This document shows, piece by piece, positions 28,735 to 37,498 of a stretch of 37,498 nucleotides of DNA. The stretch's first letter is position 1, and every line of letters begins with the position of its first letter. Source of the DNA: Candidatus Kaiserbacteria bacterium RIFCSPLOWO2_01_FULL_51_21 (GTDB lineage: Bacteria > Patescibacteriota > Minisyncoccia > Phycocordibacterales > 2-01-FULL-51-21); NCBI GenBank assembly GCA_001781435.1, contig MFLV01000010.1, forward strand, positions 1-37,498, written 5' to 3'. The notes below the pieces were generated by a model. The model was not told the origin of the DNA. It did no database searches and saw only the letters and a list, made by a program, of their open reading frames with translations. A program made the translations under genes and the position numbers.

Positions 28735-28771
28735 AAGCCAGAGTGAATCCCAAATCGTGCCTGCCCCGTTG

Positions 28772-28800
28772 CCTGCCTGCCAGCAGGCAGGTACTATAAT
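28772..28800 (+). promoter_or_regulatory. Palindrome and -10 box before tRNA-Val
   Basis: CCTGCCTGC-CA-GCAGGCAGG is a 20-bp palindrome (28772-28791). TATAAT follows at 28795-28800, six bases before the first nucleotide of tRNA-Val, so transcription probably starts at or next to the mature 5' end. No good -35 box is seen; the palindrome occupies that place. Confidence 0.6.
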
Positions 28801-28806
28801 CGTGCC

Positions 28807-28880
28807 GCGCGCGTAGCTCAGTCGGTTAGAGCGTACGCTTCACACGCGTAAGGTCTCTGGTTCGATCCCAGACGCGCGCA
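28807..28880 (+). tRNA. tRNA-Val (anticodon CAC)
   Basis: 74 nt including discriminator A: acceptor GCGCGCG/CGCGCGC, D arm GCTC-AGTCGGTTA-GAGC, anticodon arm TACGC-TTCACAC-GCGTA, variable AGGTC, T arm TCTGG-TTCGATC-CCAGA. CCA is not encoded. Confidence 0.95.
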
Positions 28881-28916
28881 AAGCATCCTTACTCTTACAT
28901 AAAATTACAAAAGGTA

Positions 28917-28944
28917 GAAGCGTCGGCCCGAAGGACGACGCTTC
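28917..28944 (-). terminator. Intrinsic terminator of the gene at 28968
   Basis: GAAGCGTCG pairs with CGACGCTTC across a 10-nt loop on the minus strand; TACC and TTTTGTAATTTT follow. Confidence 0.85.
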
Positions 28945-28967
28945 CGTGAAGAACGGTGGAGGAAACC

Positions 28968-29378
28968 CTAAGGCGACCTCCATGGCATCTCGTACCTTTC
29001 GGCCAGAGTGCCGTTGAACACGCGTTGGAGCTCCCGATCGGCAGCCCGAGCCAAGTCGGTGTTGTCGCGGCTTTCGAAGCACATGACAACTTCGTAGTGC
29101 ACCTGGCGACGCTTGAGGTAAGTGCCGCCAGAGCAATGCGATTCGCCAAGGTCTGCGTGGAGGTTCGTCGTGTCGTCCGGATAGGGCTTAAAGCCGAAAT
29201 ACTGGACGTTCACGCCGGACGCCCGAAGCGCCTCGACAAAGGCCGTGATAGCACCTTCTGCGATCGTTATAGGCCCGCGGCAATCGTGGAGGTCAGTAGA
29301 GATGCGGACTCCTCCGTACTCCACCGTTGGAACAATTCCGGCTGCGCTTTCCGCAACCTCAAGAGCAGGTTTTTCCAT
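28968..29378 (-). CDS. Hypothetical protein, orphan single-gene unit
   Basis: 136 residues from ATG 29378 (MEKPALEVAESAAGIVPTVE). Not recognised. It is soluble and contains GGVRISTDLHDCRGPITIAE, then NVQYFGFKPYPDDTTNLHAD with several acidic and histidine residues, HCSGGTYLKRR and VHYEVVMCFESRDNTDLARA. A GGGG-rich site lies before the start; upstream in-frame residues would come from a weaker start at 29426. It has its own promoter (29430-29457) and terminator, and sits between tRNA-Val and the ATP synthase operon. The palindrome TTTGACGCCTTGTCAAA at about 29462-29478 upstream may be an operator. Function unknown. Confidence 0.72.
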   Translation of the reverse strand: MEKPALEVAESAAGIVPTVEYGGVRISTDLHDCRGPITIAEGAITAFVEALRASGVNVQYFGFKPYPDDTTNLHADLGESHCSGGTYLKRRQVHYEVVMCFESRDNTDLARAADRELQRVFNGTLAERYEMPWRSP

Positions 29379-29429
29379 CTCATGACACCCCTTCTTGTGC
29401 AAGGTCGCGGAAAAGCTCCGCTGCAATTG

Positions 29430-29457
29430 AGTATAAAACCATCTCGCGAGAATGCAA
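29430..29457 (-). promoter_or_regulatory. Promoter of the orphan gene at 28968-29378
   Basis: TTGCAT (29452-29457), 16 nt, TATACT (29430-29435) on the minus strand, giving a leader of about 45 nt. Confidence 0.65.
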
Positions 29458-29547
29458 TAGTATTTGACGCCTTGTCAAAGAAAACTGTGTATAACTCACC
29501 GTGGCGTTTTTAGCGCCGCGGGCGGAAAAAACAAAAACTTTTTGCGT

Positions 29548-29784
29548 TTACAAAAGTACGGTGACTTTTTCGCGGGAGACTTCGAGAATCCCTTTTTCGA
29601 CGGAAAAATTTTCTTCGCCTCCTTCAGTGCGAACGGTAATCGTTCCCTGCCGAAGCGGCGTTACAAGTGGCATATGTTTAGCAAGCACGGTGAGCTCCCC
29701 CGCAGAGCCGGGAAGCGTTACCGATTTCGCATCGCCGTGAAAAAGCACGTCAGAGAGCGTCGTGATTGTGAGCGAAAAAGTCAT
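29548..29784 (-). CDS. atpC: ATP synthase epsilon subunit, N-terminal domain only
   Basis: 78 residues against the usual 130-140. The beta-sandwich domain is complete: SLTITTLSDVLFHGDAKSVT, GSAGELTVLAKHMPLVTPLR and EENFSVEKGILEVSREKVTV. The C-terminal two-helix domain, which in other bacteria can inhibit ATP hydrolysis, is missing; the stop is at its expected junction. Epsilon is part of the central rotor stalk that couples F1 to the c ring. It is last in the operon, separated from atpD by a 34-nt gap holding a 22-bp palindrome. After the stop, CAAAAAGTTTTTG and a T run may end transcription. Confidence 0.92.
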   Translation of the reverse strand: MTFSLTITTLSDVLFHGDAKSVTLPGSAGELTVLAKHMPLVTPLRQGTITVRTEGGEENFSVEKGILEVSREKVTVLL

Positions 29785-29795
29785 AGGTTTTTAAA

Positions 29796-29817
29796 TTATT
29801 ACGATATATCGTAATAA
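29796..29817. repeat. 22-bp perfect palindrome between atpD and atpC
   Basis: The central 20 bases are the same TATTACGATATATCGTAATA as at 3173-3192, extended by one matching base on each side. In RNA it would form a hairpin just before the atpC start; as DNA it could be a protein-binding site. Confidence 0.85.
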
Positions 29818-29818
29818 A

Positions 29819-32112
<2,294 letters not shown>

Positions 32113-32124
32113 GTTAGTACTGGA

Positions 32125-33672
32125 TTACGCCATCGCTTTAAAAAAGGATTCAATAGCTTGCTTGAGTTCTGTTTCTGTATCTGCCGCCAAATCCCCTGTT
32201 TCAGCAATTTTCTGAAGCACTTTTGCGTGATTGTTCTCAAGATAAGTGAGCAATCGTTTTTCCGTTTCGGAAATTTTGAGAAGTGGTGTTTTGTCGAAAA
32301 AGCCGTTGACGCCCGCGTAGATGGAGGCGACTTGCTGGGCCAAGGGAAGCGGCTCGTATTTATTTTGCGTCAGAAGCGCCGAGAGCCGCTCGCCCTTTTC
32401 GATGCGCTCGCGCGTTTGCGCGTCGAGGTCGCTCGAAAATTGCATAAAAGCTTCGAGTTCGCGGAATTGCGCAAGCTCGAGTTTGATACGGCCGGCGACT
32501 TTTTTCATCGCCTTGGTTTGCGCGGCGGAACCGACACGTGACACCGAGATACCGATGTTTAACGCCGGTTTCATTCCCTTGTTGAAAAGATCGGTGTCGA
32601 GGAAAATCTGGCCATCCGTGATTGAAATAACGTTCGTCGGGATGTAGGCGGAGACGTCGCCCTCCTGTGTCTCAATAATCGGAAGCGCGGTGAGAGATCC
32701 GCCGCCTCGCTCTGGAGAAAGTTTTGCCGCCCGCTCCAGAAGCCGTGAATGGAGATAAAAAATATCGCCCGGATACGCTTCGCGTCCCGGCGGACGGCGC
32801 AGAAGAAGGGAGAGCTGCCGATATGCAACCGCGTGTTTGGAGAGGTCGTCATAAATCACCAAAGCATCCTTTCCTTTTTCCATAAAGTATTCTCCAATGG
32901 TCGCACCGGCGAAGGGAGCGAGAAACTGCAGAGCGGCACTTTCTGCCGCGGAAGCGGTAACGATGATTGAGTATGAAAGCGCTCCGCGTGTTGCAAGTTC
33001 ATGCACCAAGCGAGCCGTCTTTGACTCCTTCTGCCCAATGGCAACATAGATGCAAATAGGGCGTGTGGCTTCCGGTATGGATTTTTGATTGAGAATGGTA
33101 TCGATTGTGATCGTCGTTTTCCCTGTACCGCGGTCTCCGATGATGAGTTCGCGCTGCCCGCGACCTATGGGGATGGTCGCGTCAATTGCCTTGATGCCGG
33201 TCTGGAGCGGCGTATTAACGGGAGCGCGATCAATAACCCCGTAGGCAATACGCTCAAGCGGCCGCTCAACCCCCTCTGCGATGTCCCCTTTTCCGTCCAG
33301 GGGCTCGCCAAGCGCGGAGACAACGCGACCAAGCATCCCATCGGAAACAGGAATTGAAAGCACCCTCCCAAGGCGCTTCACTTTCATTCCTTCGGTGACT
33401 CGGGAGCCTTCGCCTAAAATAACGGCCTTCACCGTCTCTTCCTCGAGATTCAAAAGCATGCCAAAAAGCGTCTCTTTTTGCGCAAGCGCCGATTCCAGAC
33501 TCTTGCCACTCGACTCGTCAAATTGAATCATCTCCATCATGCCTGCCTTCCCAAGCCCTTCAATGGTAGCAACCCCGTCCCCAACAGAAATAACGGTGCC
33601 GACTTCTTCTTCAATCGGCTGTGGCTGAAACGCCTCGAGCTCTTTTTTTATTTTTTCAACAATGGTTTGCAT
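32125..33672 (-). CDS. atpA: ATP synthase alpha subunit
   Basis: 515 residues, full length. The P-loop GDRGTGKTTITIDTILNQK, CIYVAIGQKESKTARLV, the LLLRRPPGREAYPGDIFYLH block with the conserved arginine region, and SVSRVGSAAQTKAMKKVAGR are all present. It binds non-catalytic nucleotides and supplies the arginine finger to beta. The N-terminal TVISVGDGVATIEGLGKAGM is typical. It starts 5 nt after the atpH stop. Confidence 0.98.
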   Translation of the reverse strand: MQTIVEKIKKELEAFQPQPIEEEVGTVISVGDGVATIEGLGKAGMMEMIQFDESSGKSLESALAQKETLFGMLLNLEEETVKAVILGEGSRVTEGMKVKRLGRVLSIPVSDGMLGRVVSALGEPLDGKGDIAEGVERPLERIAYGVIDRAPVNTPLQTGIKAIDATIPIGRGQRELIIGDRGTGKTTITIDTILNQKSIPEATRPICIYVAIGQKESKTARLVHELATRGALSYSIIVTASAAESAALQFLAPFAGATIGEYFMEKGKDALVIYDDLSKHAVAYRQLSLLLRRPPGREAYPGDIFYLHSRLLERAAKLSPERGGGSLTALPIIETQEGDVSAYIPTNVISITDGQIFLDTDLFNKGMKPALNIGISVSRVGSAAQTKAMKKVAGRIKLELAQFRELEAFMQFSSDLDAQTRERIEKGERLSALLTQNKYEPLPLAQQVASIYAGVNGFFDKTPLLKISETEKRLLTYLENNHAKVLQKIAETGDLAADTETELKQAIESFFKAMA

Positions 33673-33677
33673 CCTGG

Positions 33678-34064
33678 TTACTGCACAAGAATTTTTTGAT
33701 AGAGCTCTCGGAGCGCGCGCTTTCCGCTTGCGTCTATTCGGCGATGTTGTGTTTCAAGCACAAACCCCGAAGCAAGGGTTGGGTCGGCTACCGCGCGCAG
33801 AGTATACTCTTTTGGAAGCATCTCTCCATACTGCTCAAGTATTTCTTTTTGTGAAGCGCCGCTTACCGTTCGCATTGTTACGATACTTGCCCTTTCTCTC
33901 TTTATGAGTTCAAGAGTACATGCGCGCATAATTGCCGGAAGCAATTTCTGATGTCCGCGAAGCCTCAAAACCTCCTTCAAACGCACCAGTATGCCTTTGA
34001 GATCCCTCTCTTCTTTGCCCGCTAAAACCCCCGCGAGTGCTTGTGCATAATAGGTAGGTCTCAT
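33678..34064 (-). CDS. atpH: ATP synthase delta subunit, short form
   Basis: 128 residues, shorter than the usual 175-180. The start MRPTYYAQALAGVLAGKEER matches delta N-terminal helices, and the end VADPTLASGFVLETQHRRID-like segment, with SGKRALRELYQKIL, is the standard C-terminal signature. The N-terminal helical bundle appears reduced. Delta joins the peripheral stalk to the top of F1. Its ATG overlaps the atpF stop by 4 nt. Identification rests on the C-terminal motif and on operon position. Confidence 0.9.
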   Translation of the reverse strand: MRPTYYAQALAGVLAGKEERDLKGILVRLKEVLRLRGHQKLLPAIMRACTLELIKRERASIVTMRTVSGASQKEILEQYGEMLPKEYTLRAVADPTLASGFVLETQHRRIDASGKRALRELYQKILVQ

Positions 34065-34507
34065 GCTGATTTGCGAATGATTTTTTCCGCCGCCAAAACA
34101 GCAAGACGCGCAATCTCCTCATGGCTTTCCTCGAGCGCTTTCTTTTTAAGAAGGCTCGCTTCGTGCTCGGCGGCGGCAGTAAGGGCGCGATGCTCTTTTT
34201 CTGCCTCTGCGACAATTTCCTCTCTCTGTTTTGCCCCATGCCTCTTTCCTTCCTCGACAAGGGCGTCTGCCTCGCGAATTGCGCGGTTGCGCTTCTCTGC
34301 CGCATCCGACTGCGCTTCCCCTAGCTGTATTTTGGCCGCCTCAGCATTACGCACTCCTTCAGCTATGTTCCCCCGGCGCTCGTCAATGAGTTTGAATACA
34401 GGCTTATAGAGAAAGCGCTTCAGAAGCAAAAGCAAAATGACAAAGTTGACGATTTGAAACGCCAAAAGCCGCCAATCAATGCCGAAGACGCCGATAATCT
34501 GCTCCAT
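34061..34507 (-). CDS. atpF: ATP synthase b subunit
   Basis: 148 residues. One N-terminal membrane helix (LLAFQIVNFVILLLLLKRFL) is followed by KPVFKLIDERRGNIAEGVRN and a long charged helix rich in Ala, Glu and Lys that forms the peripheral stalk dimer. The ATG at 34507 is the last part of structured element copy B, so the start codon is predicted to be base-paired in the mRNA. It lies after atpE with a 139-nt gap filled by that element and overlaps atpH by 4 nt. No Shine-Dalgarno is visible upstream of the start. Confidence 0.96.
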   Translation of the reverse strand: MEQIIGVFGIDWRLLAFQIVNFVILLLLLKRFLYKPVFKLIDERRGNIAEGVRNAEAAKIQLGEAQSDAAEKRNRAIREADALVEEGKRHGAKQREEIVAEAEKEHRALTAAAEHEASLLKKKALEESHEEIARLAVLAAEKIIRKSA

Positions 34508-34624
34508 CCCGTTAGAGGTAGGACGCGCACCTAAGAGAGCGCGTTCCTACTGCAGAGTTAGGTTGAATGTATTCGACCTTAGTCATAGCGACAAATGTTG
34601 TGGGTCCGCGACCTCTAACGGGAT
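34506..34624 (-). promoter_or_regulatory. Structured leader element, copy B (between atpE and atpF)
   Basis: 119 nt with the same terminal 14-bp stem, AUCCCGUUAGAGGU/ACCUCUAACGGGAU, as copies A and C. The second hairpin has ACGCGC against GCGCGU, where A and C have ACGUGC with a G-U pair, so the pairing is kept. The rest is nearly identical to copy A. It lies inside the atp operon 22 nt past the atpE stop, which points to translation or mRNA processing rather than transcription initiation. Confidence 0.87.
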
Positions 34625-34646
34625 CCATGAGCGCGAAGAAGAAGCC

Positions 34647-34895
<249 letters not shown>

Positions 34896-34917
34896 CTAAT
34901 AAATACTGCGCATGAGG

Positions 34918-35664
34918 TTAGTGCATTTCGGTAACCGCTATCTTGATGAAGAAGAGCGTGAGAAGGGCAAAAATCGCCGCTTGTATCACGCCAACCGCCA
35001 CTTCAAACGCCATGAGCGGCACCGGCAGCACGATCGGGATAAGCGCCGCGAGAAGCCCGAGCATCACTTCCCCCGCAAAAATGTTGCCGAACAGCCGAAA
35101 TGAAAAGGAAAAAAGCCGGGCAATCTCCGAAAAGAGGTCGATGACGCCGATCGCAAACCCGATCGGTGATTTCAGATTAACAAATTTAGAACCGTACTTC
35201 AAGACGCCGAGCACCGCGACCCCGGCAAACTCGATCATGATAAACGCCACGATTGCCAAGGCAAGCGTGAAGTTAAGGTCAGTCGCTGTCGCTCGAAGGA
35301 GCGGCACAAAGACCTCTTTTCCCCCTTCGGCATGATAGAAGCCGACGCTCCCGAATCCCGGCAGGAACGCCAAAAGATTGCCGAAAAGGATGACAATAAA
35401 AATACTTGCGATGAGGGGAAAATAGCGCTTCGCCAAATCGTGACTTTCGAGCACCCCGGCTACATATTCGTAAACGTCGCCGACAACCATTTCCCAAAGC
35501 ATCTGGATACGTCCGGGTATAAGGCGAAGACGCCGTCCCGCTAGAATTGCGGCGCCGGCGACAAGCAAGGAAACGACCACAGTCGTTATGAGTGCGTTTG
35601 TCACGGGAATACCAAAAAATATTCCCAGTGTTTCGGCCTTGAGGACTATGTGAATACCTTCCAT
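34918..35664 (-). CDS. atpB: ATP synthase a subunit
   Basis: 248 residues from ATG 35664 (MEGIHIVLKAETLGIFFGIP). Five to six membrane helices. FSFSFRLFGNIFAGEVMLGL carries the essential arginine of the proton half-channel, and MAFEVAVGVIQAAIFALLTL is the last conserved helix. It forms the stator channel against the c ring. The start codon ends structured element copy C. The TTG-initiated extension inside that element (35691) is rejected because it is not preserved in copy B. It is the first gene of the operon. Confidence 0.96.
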   Translation of the reverse strand: MEGIHIVLKAETLGIFFGIPVTNALITTVVVSLLVAGAAILAGRRLRLIPGRIQMLWEMVVGDVYEYVAGVLESHDLAKRYFPLIASIFIVILFGNLLAFLPGFGSVGFYHAEGGKEVFVPLLRATATDLNFTLALAIVAFIMIEFAGVAVLGVLKYGSKFVNLKSPIGFAIGVIDLFSEIARLFSFSFRLFGNIFAGEVMLGLLAALIPIVLPVPLMAFEVAVGVIQAAIFALLTLFFIKIAVTEMH

Positions 35665-35782
35665 CCCGTTAGAGGTAGGACGCGCACCCAAAGAAGCACG
35701 TTCCTACTTATAGAATTAGATTGAATGTATTCGACCTTATTCATAGCGACAGTTGTTGCGGGTCCGCGACCTCTAACGGGAT
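35663..35782 (-). promoter_or_regulatory. Structured leader element, copy C (5' of atpB)
   Basis: 120 nt, the most diverged copy, yet the terminal stem is unchanged. In the central hairpin AAGGUC-GAAUACAUUC-AAUCU, one C-to-U change leaves a G-U pair. The hairpin GUAGGAACGUGC with GCGCGUCCUAC is intact. A possible -10 box, TATAGT (35799-35804), lies just upstream, so here the element would be the operon's 5' untranslated region. Confidence 0.87.
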
Positions 35783-35798
35783 CCATCCATACGAATAT

Positions 35799-35804
35799 AC
35801 TATA
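35799..35804 (-). promoter_or_regulatory. Possible -10 box of the atp operon
   Basis: TATAGT on the minus strand, about 16 nt upstream of structured element C. No convincing -35 box is present at the right distance, so this is tentative. Confidence 0.35.
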
Positions 35805-35850
35805 GCCAGCAAAATTCCGCGACTCTGTATCTAAACGCACAGACTACCCA

Positions 35851-35881
35851 TTGTATAAAGAGAGAAAACGGTTTATATAAT
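35851..35881 (+). promoter_or_regulatory. Probable promoter of the small basic ORF
   Basis: TTGTAT (35851-35856) and TATATAAT (35874-35881), spacer 17-19 nt depending on which hexamer is used; the ATG is at 35910. Confidence 0.55.
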
Positions 35882-35909
35882 AAGAAGAGGCAGAACCAGG
35901 GGACGGCCG

Positions 35910-36086
35910 ATGAAAAAAGACGAGAAGTCTAATGATCCTCTCGTTGAAGAATACCTCGAAGAGTGTAAGCGAGACCGAGAGGCACGCAAGTTCGTCTCTG
36001 ACAAGCAGCAAAAAGAAAAGAAAAGGAGGCGAAAATTGCGTAACAGGTTTCGGAGGTTTCGGAAATTTTTAGCGCCATCTCGATAG
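35910..36086 (+). CDS. Small, highly basic protein, orphan unit
   Basis: 58 residues. The first half is mixed charge (MKKDEKSNDPLVEEYLEECK) and the second half very basic, with KEKKRRRKLRNRFRRFRKF. It is likely to bind nucleic acid or the ribosome; no family is recognised. Support comes from an AT-rich promoter, a GGGGACGG site before the ATG and an intrinsic terminator 7 nt past the stop, which make a complete transcription unit. It lies between the divergent atp operon and a convergent membrane-protein gene. The basic tail resembles that of the orphan protein at 7714-8082, though no homology is claimed. Confidence 0.68.
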   Translation: MKKDEKSNDPLVEEYLEECKRDREARKFVSDKQQKEKKRRRKLRNRFRRFRKFLAPSR

Positions 36087-36092
36087 CAGTGA

Positions 36093-36133
36093 CACCCGGC
36101 TGGAGTAATTTCCGAGCCGGGTGCTTGTTTTTT
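36093..36133 (+). terminator. Intrinsic terminator of the small basic ORF
   Basis: CACCCGGCT pairs with AGCCGGGTG around a 13-nt loop, followed by CTTGTTTTTT. Confidence 0.9.
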
Positions 36134-36192
36134 GGCCCTTTTTAATCTATCCGCTTGCGGCGGGGATAGGACGAGTTGAGTTTTATACGCTC

Positions 36193-36226
36193 AGACCCCT
36201 CTTTGCGAACTTGCAAAGAGGGGTCT
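36193..36226 (-). terminator. 14-bp perfect hairpin downstream of the gene at 36250
   Basis: AGACCCCTCTTTGC and its exact complement flank a 6-nt loop, 24 nt past the stop of the minus-strand gene. No U-run follows, so it may act as a mRNA-stabilising or rho-type end. Confidence 0.6.
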
Positions 36227-36249
36227 AAGAACTTAGAGGCTCGTCACGG

Positions 36250-36588
36250 TTAATGTGATTCATGAGCGAGTAAGTTAGGCACAGCGGGAATGGATACGCC
36301 GTCTTGAGTAGTCTTTGACTTCTTGCGCCGGCGGATTGCCAGCTTCTTTTTCGAGTATTCCCCGAAATAGTGCGCGGCAACATTGCCGATGCCGCAGCCG
36401 AGCGCGTAGGCAACCACAATGCCAATGTTGTCTATCTGGTCAATGACCGTGCGGAGCACGTAATACCAGACGAACACGTGGACCATCGTTACTGCCGTAG
36501 AGCCGACGACGCTCTTCTCCTGGACGTATTTTGTCCAAAGAGTAGACAAGACCATTTCCGCCATGCCGATCAAAAAAATAATCAACAT
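36250..36588 (-). CDS. Small membrane protein, DUF5698-like
   Basis: 112 residues. Three hydrophobic segments: MLIIFLIGMAEMVLSTLWTK, GSTAVTMVHVFVWYYVLRTV and IGIVVAYALGCGIGNVAAHY, followed by a basic cytoplasmic tail (KKKLAIRRRKKSK). The pattern with an early acidic residue in helix 1 and WYYVLRTVIDQ resembles the DUF5698 family, from memory. Topology suggests the tail is inside. A strong promoter (36698-36725) drives it through a leader of about 100 nt containing a GNRA-capped hairpin and a T run. No operon partner. Function unknown. Confidence 0.78.
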   Translation of the reverse strand: MLIIFLIGMAEMVLSTLWTKYVQEKSVVGSTAVTMVHVFVWYYVLRTVIDQIDNIGIVVAYALGCGIGNVAAHYFGEYSKKKLAIRRRKKSKTTQDGVSIPAVPNLLAHESH

Positions 36589-36641
36589 GGTTGTGCGTAA
36601 TTAATTCACTTGTAAAAGTTCGACCTACGGGCTACAAGCCC

Positions 36642-36685
36642 AAACAAAAACAGCACCCGCGCCCCCTTGCGGAGGCAGTATGCTG
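36642..36685 (-). terminator. Terminator-like hairpin in the leader of the DUF5698-like gene
   Basis: On the minus strand CAGCA and UGCUG enclose UGCCUCC-GCAA-GGGGGCG, a GCAA tetraloop hairpin, followed by UUUUUGUUU. It begins about 6 nt after the predicted transcription start, so it may attenuate the gene. Confidence 0.6.
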
Positions 36686-36697
36686 ATTTATTTTTTA

Positions 36698-36725
36698 ATT
36701 ATACCAGATTCTAGCTAGACGTCAA
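36698..36725 (-). promoter_or_regulatory. Promoter of the DUF5698-like gene
   Basis: TTGACG (36720-36725), 16 nt, TATAAT (36698-36703) on the minus strand. The rest of the 36589-36805 gap holds the hairpin leader and no convincing gene. Confidence 0.85.
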
Positions 36726-36805
36726 GACCCTGTTCGTGGCGTAATTTTTGGTGTCTGCGGTTGAAATAGCCAAAAACTTTCGGCGCAGTAGAGAGCAAAT
36801 TCAAA

Positions 36806-37402
36806 CTAAAAAGAATTCTTGATGTCTTTTCTTATAGTGACAACGGCCACCACGATGAGAGTGCTTATAAGCAGGGGAAACCACACTTGGGAAAACCACG
36901 GAACCGGAATTAAGAAAAGAACGTCGGGAGTTAACGGTGATGAGGGCCAACGAACTGTTGCCCACAAACCAATGTAGTAGGAGATATCCCAAACAGCGAA
37001 AGTCCAGAGAAATATTGCTAAACGCTCCCGCAAAGATTTAACGGCTACAAGAGCGATGCTAAGCAATATAATCATGGTAGCGGCTTCCCGAAAAAATTCT
37101 ACTGCCAACAAACTCTTAGGCAATTGACTAAGAATTCCAGCCTGCTGGTACATGTCAGCTGAAAGTCTGGCAACGTCAGAAAGCGTGCCGCCATACCCAG
37201 GAAGAAGTCCCACCGCGGCACGAAGGTAAATTACAACTGAAGCTTCAACAAACCCGAAAGCAATTCCAAATAAAGCACAAACAATAAGAACGAACTTTGA
37301 AATGACGAGTCCATCTTTTCGCCAGAAATAATACACGGCGAATGGGATAATAATGAAGAGATTTATCCACCAAGGCTGTGCAAAAAGCTGAAATTCGTTC
37401 AT
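36806..37402 (-). CDS. Polytopic membrane protein of unknown function
   Basis: 198 residues from ATG 37402 (MNEFQLFAQPWWINLFIIIP). About five membrane helices: WINLFIIIPFAVYYFW, ISKFVLIVCALFGIAFGFVE, AATMIILLSIALVAV, LAIFLWTFAVWDISYYIGLW and WFPLLISTLIVVAVVTIRKD. A conserved-looking segment between helices 2 and 3 contains YLRAAVGLLPGYGG. The ORF could start at 37456, but that would place its first codons inside tRNA-Ala(UGC), so 37402 is preferred. It is probably transcribed behind the tRNA. I do not recognise the family. Confidence 0.75.
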   Translation of the reverse strand: MNEFQLFAQPWWINLFIIIPFAVYYFWRKDGLVISKFVLIVCALFGIAFGFVEASVVIYLRAAVGLLPGYGGTLSDVARLSADMYQQAGILSQLPKSLLAVEFFREAATMIILLSIALVAVKSLRERLAIFLWTFAVWDISYYIGLWATVRWPSSPLTPDVLFLIPVPWFSQVWFPLLISTLIVVAVVTIRKDIKNSF

Positions 37403-37421
37403 GGATTTAATTGTCAATTTT

Positions 37422-37492
37422 GGACCAGCGGGGGATCGAACCCCGGACCTCCTCATTGCAAATGAGGCATTCTACCACTGAACTACTGGCCC
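37422..37492 (-). tRNA. tRNA-Ala (anticodon UGC)
   Basis: 71 nt: acceptor GGGCCAG/CTGGTCC with G3:U70, D arm GTTC-AGTGGTA-GAAT, anticodon arm CCTCA-TTTGCAA-TGAGG, T arm CGGGG-TTCGATC-CCCCG with a standard T loop, discriminator A. CCA is not encoded. Its upstream region lies outside the window. Confidence 0.95.
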
Positions 37493-37498
37493 GTTTGC

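Noticed and set aside
28435-28816. Overlapping plus-strand open frames of 84-107 residues across the tRNA-Pro region
   Set aside because: They are antisense to the tRNA and tRNA-like units; their repeated peptides (RIELPSH, ENRTPVS) come from the repeated T arms.
28972-29460. Plus-strand open frame of 185 residues (28956-29513)
   Set aside because: It is antisense to 28968-29378, which has a promoter and terminator on the minus strand.
35646-35840. 64-residue minus-strand open frame upstream of atpB
   Set aside because: It reads straight through the candidate promoter and structured element C and overlaps atpB; no independent support.

Overview
The window reads as a chromosomal segment of an ultra-small Patescibacteria (CPR) bacterium, most likely of the Parcubacteria type. 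This is inferred from gene content: compact or minimal versions of core enzymes, several membrane proteins resembling families I associate with CPR genomes (DUF5671-, DUF8128- and DUF5698-like), a sigma-region-4/HARE-HTH protein, in-frame heptamer repeats inside conserved enzymes, and very short or absent 5' leaders. UGA is used as a stop. Nearly all genes are on the minus strand.

Layout. 1-7.6 kb: an M16 peptidase pair (one active, one without the zinc motif, cut by the window edge), a family-4-like uracil-DNA glycosylase without its iron-sulfur cysteines, an MTH1-like NUDIX enzyme, an orphan small gene, protein-isoaspartate methyltransferase, a minimal alkylguanine transferase, a PD-(D/E)XK nuclease, an anchored surface protein and an ATP-cone/endonuclease fusion. 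Much of this is DNA, nucleotide or protein damage repair. 7.7-17.8 kb: an orphan basic protein, mnmA, an orphan plus-strand gene, mltG, a large membrane protein, a sigma4/HARE regulator, a leucyl-tRNA synthetase with an embedded NUDIX domain, a DUF5671-type protein and a PQ-loop (SemiSWEET) transporter. 18-25.9 kb: ychF, full-length purL, guaA, a flavodoxin-fold quinone reductase and a small membrane protein. 26-29.4 kb: five tRNA-related loci, including two tRNA-Ala flanking a small membrane ORF, tRNA-Pro followed by three tandem tRNA-like units, and tRNA-Val. This stretch also holds a plus-strand operon of a solute-binding protein and a double-receiver response regulator. 29.5-35.8 kb: a complete F-type ATP synthase operon, atpBEFHAGDC. 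35.9-37.5 kb: an orphan basic peptide, two membrane proteins and a third tRNA-Ala.

The strongest unexplained signal is an approximately 120-nt structured element present three times (upstream of atpB, atpF and the quinone-reductase gene). It is always in the same orientation, and its long terminal stem ends on the start codon of the downstream gene. It looks like a new cis-acting RNA leader, or a mobile palindrome recruited as one. Other candidates for novelty are the NUDIX insertion in LeuRS, the tRNA-like array behind tRNA-Pro, a family of GATATATC-centred palindromes at gene boundaries, a 44-bp perfect palindrome that mirrors a promoter, and a recurrent TATACT box 6-8 nt from start codons that implies leaderless mRNAs.

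All calls come from reading sequence and translations. No database search, folding program or alignment was run.
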